Shown piece after piece: positions 43,387 to 51,787 of a stretch of 64,000 nucleotides of DNA (the first letter of the stretch is position 1; every line of letters begins with the position of its first letter). This DNA comes from Nyssa sinensis (lineage: Eukaryota; Streptophyta; Magnoliopsida; Cornales; Nyssaceae): the NCBI GenBank assembly GCA_008638375.1, contig CM018038.1:11510740-11574739 (forward strand), read 5' to 3'. The notes below the pieces were generated by a model, which was given only the letters and a program-made list of their open reading frames with translations, searched no databases and was not told where the DNA came from. The position numbers were made by a program, and so were the translations under genes.

Positions 43387-45885
43387 CTATTGAGCAAAGG
43401 GCCAGGGGCTAGGAATCGGGATAAGCTCGTGCTGAGGCTGGTGTTGGTACGAGGCGAATTTCTGACATTTGTCACACTTCCGAACATACTCTTTAGCCTG
43501 TTTCAGCATGCCGGGCCAGTAGTAGCCCTGTGATAGAGCTCGGTGGGCTATAGTTCTGCCCCCATTGTGATTCCCGCAAATTCCCTCGTGAATTTCAGCC
43601 AAAACGTATTGTGACTCGTCTGGAGCCAAACATTTTAACAGAGGTTGAGAATATGACCTCCTGTAAAGTTTGTTGTTCAAGATCAGGTACCGAGCCGCTC
43701 TGATTCGGATTCTCCTGGCTTTGTTTTTATCCTCTGGGAGGAGCCCGGATCTTAGATACTGGAGGATTGGGGTCATCCAGCTCTGGGGCTGTTCATCAAC
43801 TTGAGCAACTGATGCTCCCTCAATGCTGGATCCTGGCTGAAAAGAGATTTTAACGGTGGAGTCTGTTTCAGACTTGAGGCGGGAGGCCATGTTAGCCAGA
43901 GCATCTGCTCTGCAGTTCTGACTTCTCTCAATCTTCTGGATAGTGAAAGTCTGGAAAGAATGCTTTAAATGGTTTACCAGTTCGGAGTATCGAAGCATCC
44001 TGTCATCCTTAATGGCAAACTCTCCCAAAACTTGGCTTACTACCAGTTGGGAGTCGGAGAAGACATCGAGGTTCTGAGCCTCGCATTCCAGGGCAAGCTT
44101 CATCCCTAAGATTAGGGCCTCATATTCAGCTTCATTATTAGAAGCTTTAAATCCCAGGCTGACTGCTTTTTCCGATGTAAGTCCATCAGGGGACTGTAGT
44201 ACCAGTCCTACCCCTGATCCTTGATCGGTTGACGATCCATCAATATATAGCAGCCAGGTTCCTGTAGTTTCGGCGATTTGTGCTTTGTTCTGCAGTGCCG
44301 GGGTGAACTCGGCTACAAAATCGGCTAAGGCCTGCCCTTTGATGGAGTTTCGGGGTACATATGCTATGTCAAACTCCCCTAGCTCCACAGACCACTTGAC
44401 CAATCTTCCCGATACCTCGGGTTTCCTCAGTATTGACTTTAGAGGATAAGCAGTTGGAATCTCAATTGGATGGGCCTGGAAGTAAGGTCGGAGCTTTCGG
44501 GCTGATACGACCAAGGCATAGGCCAGCTTCTCTACTTCTGGGTATCTTCTTTCCGTGTCGAGTAGTGCCCTACTGACGTAGAATATAGGCCTCTGTACTC
44601 CTTTGTCCTGTCTGATTAGTGCGGAACTGACCGCGTTCTCAGAGACTGCTAGGTACAGGAGCAGCTTTTCTCCTTGTACAGGTTTTGACAGGAGCTCTGG
44701 AGAGGCTAAATACTCCTTTAGTTCTTGGAAGGAATGCTCGCATTCTTCTGTCCATTGCAAAGCCTTGCCGCCCTTTAGAGCTTTGAAGAAAGGTAGGCAG
44801 CGATCGGTGGACTTGGATATAAATCTGCTCAATGCGGCGACTCTGCCGTTCAGTGCCTGAATCTCTTTTTTGGTCTTTGGCGACTTCAGTCCAATCAGGG
44901 CTTGGATCTGAGTGGGATCCGCTTCGATACCTCTTTGAGAGACGATGTACCCCAAGAATTTTCCCTTCGTAACTCCGAAGGTACATTTTGAGGGGTTGAG
45001 CTTCATCTTGTGCTGTCTGAGGATATCGAAGGTCTGGGCTAAATGCTGGAGGTGGCTGCCTTTCTGGAGGCTCTTTACCAGCATGTCGTCGATGTATACC
45101 TCCATGGTGCTGCCAAGCAATGGGCTGAACATCTTGTTCACCAACCGTTGGTAAGTGGCTCCAGCATTCTTTAAACCGAAAGGCATCACTCTGTAGCAAT
45201 AGAGTCCTCTTTCGGTTATGAAGGCGGTTTTTTCCTGATCTGGAGGGTACATCTGGATCTGGTTGTATCCAGAGTAGGCGTCCATGAAACTCATAAGCTC
45301 ATGCCCTGCAGTGGCGTCAACCAGTTGATCTATTCTCGGTAGTGGGAAGCTGTCCTTGGGACATGCTTTGTTAAGGTCTGTATAGTCAACACAGACTCTC
45401 CACTTGCCGTTCTTCTTCTTGACGAGCACAGTGTTGGCTAACCACTCGGGATAAAAAACTTCCCGTATCATCCTGGCGTCCAGCAACCTCTGGACTTCTT
45501 CGTTTATAACCCGATGCCGTTCGGGAGCGATCTGTCTTCTCTTCTGTCTGACCGGGGGGTGGTCTGGATCTACCATTAGTTTGTGAGTTATCAGATTAGG
45601 ATCTATTCCCTCCATGTCTCTAGTCTCCCAAGCAAAGATAGAGAGGTTGTTCTTCAGAAACCTGACTATCTTTTCCCGCTCGGCGGGCGCAAGGTCTGGA
45701 CCGATGTACAAATAACGCCCCTCTGCTCCTGAACTGACCAGTATCTTGATGGGCTCGCCAACAGGCTTGGCTTGACTATCACGCCCCCTTGGACTCAGGG
45801 GCTCTTCAACGCCGGATGGGCAATCTTCCACCTCGGGAGTGTGAGTGAAAACCGGATCTGCACGGTCCCGAGTGTACTGTAATTG
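43387..45885 (-). CDS. RT, two RNase H domains and integrase N-terminus (element 2)
   Basis: Open from the codon after the leaky TAG (45886) to the TAG at 43387. No ATG lies at the beginning of the frame; the first possible non-AUG start, GTG, is 19 codons in. RT: LVKKKNGKWRVCVDY, FPLPRIDQLVDA, VMPFGLKNAGATYQ, catalytic VYIDD. RNase H 1 follows (IFYVSRALLDTE). A second, archaeal-like RNase H has LLYIDGSSTDQGSG, EAEYEALILG and DSQLVVSQVL; dual RNase H is typical of Tat-group elements. The integrase HHCC finger follows (HEGICGNHNGGRTIAH, CDKCQKF). The frame stops at WPFAQ-TAG, where element 1 has Trp. Confidence 0.92.
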   Translation of the reverse strand, partial: QLQYTRDRADPVFTHTPEVEDCPSGVEEPLSPRGRDSQAKPVGEPIKILVSSGAEGRYLYIGPDLAPAEREKIVRFLKNNLSIFAWETRDMEGIDPNLITHKLMVDPDHPPVRQKRRQIAPERHRVINEEVQRLLDARMIREVFYPEWLANTVLVKKKNGKWRVCVDYTDLNKACPKDSFPLPRIDQLVDATAGHELMSFMDAYSGYNQIQMYPPDQEKTAFITERGLYCYRVMPFGLKNAGATYQRLVNKMFSPLLGSTMEVYIDDMLVKSLQKGSHLQHLAQTFDILRQHKMKLNPSKCTFGVTKGKFLGYIVSQRGIEADPTQIQALIGLKSPKTKKEIQALNGRVAALSRFISKSTDRCLPFFKALKGGKALQWTEECEHSFQELKEYLASPELLSKPVQGEKLLLYLAVSENAVSSALIRQDKGVQRPIFYVSRALLDTERRYPEVEKLAYALVVSARKLRPYFQAHPIEIPTAYPLKSILRKPEVSGRLVKWSVELGEFDIAYVPRNSIKGQALADFVAEFTPALQNKAQIAETTGTWLLYIDGSSTDQGSGVGLVLQSPDGLTSEKAVSLGFKASNNEAEYEALILGMKLALECEAQNLDVFSDSQLVVSQVLGEFAIKDDRMLRYSELVNHLKHSFQTFTIQKIERSQNCRADALANMASRLKSETDSTVKISFQPGSSIEGASVAQVDEQPQSWMTPILQYLRSGLLPEDKNKARRIRIRAARYLILNNKLYRRSYSQPLLKCLAPDESQYVLAEIHEGICGNHNGGRTIAHRALSQGYYWPGMLKQAKEYVRKCDKCQKFASYQHQPQHELIPIPSPWPFAQ

Positions 45886-45891
45886 CTATTT
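45877..45891 (-). promoter_or_regulatory. Leaky stop context between gag-pro and pol (element 2)
   Basis: Coding strand AAA TAG CAA TTA CAG. The reading frame continues without shift into RT. UAG-CAR-YYA is the known readthrough signal of tobamoviruses, and a similar signal has been used to explain the Pol-Env junction of the soybean element SIRE1. Confidence 0.78.
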
Positions 45892-48249
45892 TGGGGCTGT
45901 CTCCTTGAGGGCAATAGCGTGACATTCTCGTGAGGTTGGCTGACATCCTCGGACCGAGTGCACGCTTTGATTGTGGACGTACTTCAGACACTGATGAAAG
46001 GTTGAGGTGACCGCCCCTATCTGGTGTAACCAGGGTCTCCCAATGATGACGTTGTATGGAGACTTCATGTTCAACACCATGTACTCTGAGATGGTGGTCT
46101 TCTGCCCTTCACCTTCCCCAATAGTGGTAGGAAGGTCAACTCTCCCCAGGGGGGTGCTAAGGCTGCCATCAAAAGCTGCCATTACGGCAGTGGTGGGCTT
46201 GACGCTGTCCTGGTTTATGCCCATCCGCTTAAGCGGTTCGTAGAATAGGATATTGACTGAGCTGCCAGTGTCGACTAGGACTCTTCTAGTTTCGAAGTTG
46301 GCGATTCTGAGGGTGATAACAAGGGCATCACTGTGAGGGCAGTGTACCCCTGCTAGATCTTGCTCGGTGAACTGGATCTCTGGCCCTGTCTTGAGCCTTT
46401 TTTCGACGTTGGAGACCTGCAAGATGTTTGGGGCGGTTCTGGCCTCCCGAGCATATCTTTTTCTCGCCCTGTTGGACATTCCTGTAACAGGGGAGTCAGC
46501 ATGGAGGACGTAGATAACATGGTTGTTCTGCCTCTGAGGCTCGTTTCGTCCTTCCCGCTGCTCTTGCCTCTGTTCGGGCCTTTGATCTGGCCGCTGCTGA
46601 GGCTTGTCTTCTTGGGGGTTCTGCCTTCCGTCTTGTTTGACGAACTCCCGAAGACGTCCCTTCTTTATAAGCTGTTCTATCTCATATCGGAGGGTCCTGC
46701 AAGTGTTAGTAGTATGCCCATGATCTTTATGGAAATTGCAATACTTACTTTGGTCCCGCAGGCTGGGATCTCCTTTGATCGGCTCTGGCCACCTCAGGTT
46801 CTCCCGATCTCGGATCTGCCGGAGTACCTGGTTCGGAGTGGTGTTCAAAGGCGTGAAGTTGGTGAACTCCCTTGGTGCGGAGTTGTACACAGCTCTGGGA
46901 GCTGTTTTCTTATCTGGGCTTCTGACCCTCTTTTTGTTGGAGTCTCTTCTGTGATCCTCCTTCTTATGGTCCTCCCGCTTCGGATTATCCCTTTGGGTCT
47001 GATCCTTGCCCTTCTGGGCTGAGCGGTTGGCTTCTTCAAGGTTGATGTATTTTTTGGCCCGATCCATCAATGCTGCCATATCAGCCGGGGGGCTTTTTGT
47101 CAAGGAGTCTCTGAAGCCACCTTGGGCAAGCCCGGCAGTAAGGGCCGCAACAAGGAATTTCGGGCTGCAATCCGTGATCTCAGTGAGCTCAGTGTTGAAG
47201 CGGGCGATGTAGGCCCGAAGGGATTCCTCCCTAGTCTGCCTAACGTTCAGCAGGAATTCTGGTCCCCTTCTGAGCCTCCTGCTGGTCATAAACCTATCCA
47301 AGAACTGTCTACCGAGCTCGTAAAAGCTGGCAATGGAGTTCGGAGGGAGGTTGTGGAACCACTTCAGAGCCGTTCCCTTCAAGCTGGTAATGAACGTTCG
47401 GCACATGAAAGCATCTGAGGCTCCGTGAAGGGCCATCGTATGCTGGTAATGAGATAGGTGATCTCCTGGATCTCCAGATCCGTCGTAGAGAGTGAATTTG
47501 GGCACCACGAACTTTCTAGGCCTCTCTTCAGACATGATGGCGTGGGTAAACGGAGTGGCTAGTCTTCCGAGCAGCCTGGCCAGTTCGTCCTGCTCTGGAG
47601 GGTTCTGAGGTCCTCTTAAACCGATTGTCCGGTCCATAGACTCGGCAATCTCCTCTTCCCTTCGCGGGTCTCTGAGTCTGACATCTTGTGAACCCTGTCT
47701 GACAGCCTCGGCTTCAGGGTAATAGGGTGGAGTGCGCCCTTCGGATGGAGGAGGAACCCGAACCGGTGGGGCTGGCGCTGCATGATAAGGTTCCTGTGGT
47801 GCCGGGGGTGCTCCCGAAACCCTAGGAGTTGGGGCTCGGGTAGTACTCCGGTAATGTACGTCGGGGACAAAAGCGGATGTTCCCCAGCCAGGGACTGTTG
47901 ATGGCTGTGGATCTCGGCCAGCGTGAGCAACGCCTGAGGGATGCCCAGGCTGGTTAGCGGGGGTCTGCCCGCGAATTTCTTCATTCCCCGTGGCAACCGG
48001 GGGTTGTGTTCCTGCAACGAAGTTGACCGGCGGGCTAGGAGAAGCCGCCGCTTGGTTCTGCGTGAGCGTTGCCAGCGTCCTGGTAATGGCTAGCAGCTGC
48101 TCCTGCACCAGTTCATTGTGTCGTTTTATTGCTTCGATCTCTTGTCGCATAGGGTTGGCCGCTGGTCCTCTTGCGCGTGGAGCAGACGGCTGACGCTGAG
48201 CGTTTTGCGAACTCTGAGTATTCTGTCGGGGTCGGAGATTTGGTGCCAT
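45886..48249 (-). CDS. Gag-protease polyprotein (element 2), 787 aa
   Basis: Gag forms the virus-like particle and binds the RNA; the aspartic protease cuts the polyprotein. Residues 33-66 are a short helical, coiled-coil-like segment. A Pro-rich linker follows (about 100-220). The retrotransposon gag domain is at about 244-375 (YDGSGDPGDHL, LKGTALKWFHNL). A charged Lys/Arg/Asp segment follows. A single zinc knuckle of the unusual CHHC type (C504, H507, H512, C517) is next. The protease has DTGSS at 660-664. The start ATG (48247-48249) lies 57 bp from the primer-binding site; the equivalent codon in element 1 is lost. The frame ends at the leaky TAG. Confidence 0.93.
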   Translation of the reverse strand: MAPNLRPRQNTQSSQNAQRQPSAPRARGPAANPMRQEIEAIKRHNELVQEQLLAITRTLATLTQNQAAASPSPPVNFVAGTQPPVATGNEEIRGQTPANQPGHPSGVAHAGRDPQPSTVPGWGTSAFVPDVHYRSTTRAPTPRVSGAPPAPQEPYHAAPAPPVRVPPPSEGRTPPYYPEAEAVRQGSQDVRLRDPRREEEIAESMDRTIGLRGPQNPPEQDELARLLGRLATPFTHAIMSEERPRKFVVPKFTLYDGSGDPGDHLSHYQHTMALHGASDAFMCRTFITSLKGTALKWFHNLPPNSIASFYELGRQFLDRFMTSRRLRRGPEFLLNVRQTREESLRAYIARFNTELTEITDCSPKFLVAALTAGLAQGGFRDSLTKSPPADMAALMDRAKKYINLEEANRSAQKGKDQTQRDNPKREDHKKEDHRRDSNKKRVRSPDKKTAPRAVYNSAPREFTNFTPLNTTPNQVLRQIRDRENLRWPEPIKGDPSLRDQSKYCNFHKDHGHTTNTCRTLRYEIEQLIKKGRLREFVKQDGRQNPQEDKPQQRPDQRPEQRQEQREGRNEPQRQNNHVIYVLHADSPVTGMSNRARKRYAREARTAPNILQVSNVEKRLKTGPEIQFTEQDLAGVHCPHSDALVITLRIANFETRRVLVDTGSSVNILFYEPLKRMGINQDSVKPTTAVMAAFDGSLSTPLGRVDLPTTIGEGEGQKTTISEYMVLNMKSPYNVIIGRPWLHQIGAVTSTFHQCLKYVHNQSVHSVRGCQPTSRECHAIALKETAPK

Positions 48250-48305
48250 GGTTTTCCGGTAGGGAAAAAGATGAGTTTATGAATAAAGCACGTAGAGATT
48301 AGTCG

Positions 48306-48323
48306 TTCCCACAGACGGCGCCA
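48306..48323 (-). promoter_or_regulatory. Primer-binding site of element 2
   Basis: TGGCGCCGTCTGTGGGAA on the minus strand, three bases inside the 5' LTR and identical to element 1. The first nine bases fit tRNA-Asp(GUC); the primer is not certain. Confidence 0.65.
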
Positions 48324-48326
48324 AAC

Positions 48327-48953
48327 TGATGCTGCACTTTTTGACTCGCAACACGTAAGGGCTCCGTGACCTGTAGAACACTCAGAAAGATGATCAGAGG
48401 ACCACCGGATTGGCTCCGGCGGTAGCCGCTCCGATGCTTAAGTGAGTAAGGGAATTGAAAGACTGTATTGAAAGTCAAAGAATGAGCATGAAAAATATAG
48501 CGTACCTCTAGGGTTTAATATATAGGCCGAAGCTTTCCTAAGTGGATTAGGATTCGACGCCATGAATATAGGGATATGATCATCGGAGATTGCAGTTACC
48601 TTGTGGGCATTAAGTCGTGGATGGAGATAATCATAGATGGTAGTTTCCGTATTGGAGACTACTTCCTTATCCTCTGCCCGGAATCCGCTAAGGCGGAGAT
48701 AATCATAAATAGTAGTTTCCGTGCTGGAGACTGTTACCCTATTCTCTGCTCGGAATCCGCTAGAGCGGTGACGAGGTCTGAAGCTCTGGTCTGGACCCTG
48801 TGATCAGTTCTGGATATATTTGTTTGGTCACTTCTGACCTTATGTGATGATCTGGATGTCATAGGCTGAACGAGAATCATGCTAGCTGAACATAAATCGG
48901 ACTGTGGTCATACGTGTCAAGTGTTGATTGGCCTGTCTTTTTATGGTATATCA
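48327..48953 (-). repeat. Element 2 LTR (5' LTR with respect to gag)
   Basis: 627 bp, followed by the right target duplication CATTT (48954-48958). It differs from the other LTR at two places (CTAAGTGGATT versus CTAAGTTGATT; AAATAGTAG versus AAATGGTAG). Confidence 0.95.
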
Positions 48954-49112
48954 CATTTTATCCTTAATTAACCTAGGAGTTGTTCCCAGGCAAAAAAAAT
49001 TGTTATTATACATCCCAACCCAAGTTGCCCTATCCAAACTATGGTTTTGGTTCATGAGAAAGTGTGAAATAAGTTTTGCAGGTGTTTAACTTCATTTTTC
49101 AAAATGTTGCGA
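48954..49112. repeat. Host tandem duplication, copy A (right part)
   Basis: Continues copy A after element 2 with CATTTTATCCTTAATTAACC. The section 49021-49112 (TATGGTTTTGGTTCATGAGA) also has a diverged match near 50190-50290. Confidence 0.7.
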
Positions 49113-49680
49113 TTCTTAACACATATTTTCTTGTGTTATTTAGCACCGTCAATCAAATGGTTGGATTCATTGAGTAAAGATTGATAATAAGATAATACGA
49201 GAAGAACTTAATGTTGAAGTTTATTAAAACTTAACAATTGTATAAATAATGTTATGATTCAATTCTAATATGTCAAATTTTGATATATGTATGTGTGTGA
49301 GTGTATAAATATATATAAAAGAATTATTTTGCACTAGGCTCAGTTTACAACAATATAATTCACTCCAAGGAAAAAATTGAAATGGGGACTTTCTTTCTCA
49401 TATCGTCTTTCACCAGTTGAGATGTGGTGCTAACAATTAAATAACCATCTTTATCGCTCTAAAATATTTCAAACAGCTTCTCATAATTCTCTCTCAGAAA
49501 ATGCAATGCAAACAATTAATTCTCCAATCTCACCTATATCTATGAATTTCTCTTTCATTTTATTACCTTTTTTTACCCTTGAGATTCCAACATTTTATCC
49601 TTAATTGACTAAGAAATTGTTCCTAGTCATTCTAAAAAAATGGTTATTATACACCCCAACCCAATTTCGATGACTGTTAC
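49113..49680. repeat. Host tandem duplication, copy B (empty site)
   Basis: Uninterrupted homologue of 36763-37259 joined to 48954-49020. At 49591-49606 it reads CATTTTATCCTTAATT, the sequence expected at the element 2 target before insertion. Confidence 0.8.
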
Positions 49681-51743
49681 ATTAATTAGATATCTTACAA
49701 CTATAATTCTTTTTTTTTTTTTTATCCAGTTCCTCCACCACCAAAAACCTTAGTCAGATTCTATGTTAAGCATTGATTGCATCATCAGTTTAGATGGATC
49801 CGACACATAATCGACTTGAGGAGAAATGGTCCCCTTCAGATGGTGAAAGAATTGATAACAACTATTTATACCGGAACAAAAGGTTATATTGCTGCAAATA
49901 TTGGCATTGGTTTGAAGTTATCGACAAAAAAAAATTGTCTAAACCACCTCACTCGAGCAACCTTTAACAAAAAGGTACCTTTACCCGAAAACGACATAGG
50001 TGGGTAGGTAGAGACTTATTATCAAACTTTTTTCTTTTGAGTATATATGGCTACATGGACTAATTTAATTTCTTGTATCCAAATTAAACAATATACATGA
50101 TGTGATACGGTCACTTAATCATTCAATCCAAACACAAAGAGTCAGACTCAACTTTTGCTATGACATGTAGAGTCCATTTAGGGGGAGCTTACCCCCACTC
50201 AAATCATGATTTTGGTGCATGAGAAAGTGTGCAACTAGTTTTTGAGGCGTTGGATTGCGTTTTTCAAAACAAAATTTTGCAATTGGGCTCACAAGTAAAA
50301 CTATAGTTTGGAGAAGCTAAAAAAACCAAGTTCTGAAAATCCTTTTGGCGTTTTATAACTTTTATCACTAAACTCACCACTTACACATTACTCAATATAT
50401 ACAATATAAAAGATAAAAAGAAAAATTAACAGTTAAAATCATTTTTACATAACTTTTATCAAACACCAAAATAGAAAATTGATTATATTTTTTAGAATTC
50501 ATTTTTTAATAATTAATTATTTAAAATCTATTATCCAAAATATGAAACTATCAAAAAGGGGCTTGTAGTCCCGTGGGAGTATCAAGAAGTGGTCATTACT
50601 CAAATTTTCACTCACATGATCGAGTGTTATTAAAATAGCTGACGGTAGAAAATAATTGTTCCTTTAATTGTCGCACATAGAGCTTTTAAAAAAATTATCA
50701 ATAATGGCAGTAATATATAGAATGAGACTGTTTAAAATGCAATCTACCAAAAATAAAGAGAATTTAATGTAGCATTGAATTATATTTCAACTGGGTTTTT
50801 ACTTTTTAGGACTACCTCATTTTCATTGAACAGTTAAAAAGTCCATTCTCATTTTTATAGCCTTGTCCTTTAGAAAATTCAAACTAATATATGAGTTAAA
50901 GTATGTTATGAGAAATTAGTTTAAAGCACAAACTATACATACACTTCATGTAATTTCCATCATTCCTAATTAATTTTTTTATAATTTAAAAGTCAATAGA
51001 GATACTTTTTAATGTGTAAAATTAAATTCAATTAACAAATATAAAATAGAGTTAATTATTAGAAATTTCCTCAAAACACGTGCCTATAAACTAAGATCTA
51101 AGGAAAAACATTGCAACCCCCAAAACTCTTGACTTTTTAAATTGTCTGATCATAGGTCTAATAATGTTTACGGGGCAACTTTAGTTTTTTAATAACAAAA
51201 TTACCCTTCTAAATCTATCTTAAGGTCGTCTATCTCTCAATCCCCAAATCTCCCTCAAATTGCTCCATCTTTATTGATACAACTAAAGTAGAAGTTATGG
51301 CCAGAAAAGGAGAAAGATCGATGATTAGAATCGATCTAGGCAGGACGTACTTGCGATTGTTATCTTAGGAGCAGTGGCAACGAAGTGGAGCCGAATCCAC
51401 ACCACTGCCATTCATCTCGAAATAACCACATCATTGCCATTTGACTCGAAATCACCATCAACATAAGTGCGGTGTTATTTACAAATCAATCCAGAATTGG
51501 CAATATCAACATTAAGCTTTTCACCAAAGCTAGAATTGAGAATATCAACATCAATCCACCACACTTTATACATGCAATTGTTAGGTTATGAACAAGTTTT
51601 CTTTCAATCTAGTATTTGCATTGAAAATTGCAACGCACTATTATGTTGATGGATTGATATGGTTCCAAATGGCCGCCATTTAAATGGTTGATTAATTCAT
51701 TGTCGGTGAATTCATTCAAGGTTGATGGATTGATTCTGTGGTG

Positions 51744-51787
<44 letters not shown>

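Larger units (their letters stand above)
37260..48953 (-). mobile_element. Element 2: young Tat-type Ty3/gypsy retrotransposon
   Basis: A complete 11.7-kb element. The 627-bp LTRs differ at two positions, and the flanking target duplication CATTT (37255-37259, 48954-48958) is perfect. Polyprotein genes are on the minus strand and antisense genes on the plus strand. Relative to the presumed active form, I see a single added stop (TAG at 43387-43389, in place of the Trp codon in element 1). It may therefore be unable to make full integrase itself, yet is recent. It belongs to the same family as element 1 but a different LTR subtype. Confidence 0.96.

Noticed and set aside
27228..45891. Functional link between the eRF1 gene and the readthrough stops of the retrotransposons in the same window
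   Set aside because: Readthrough depends on the cell's eRF1 pool, not on gene position. Proximity is most likely chance.
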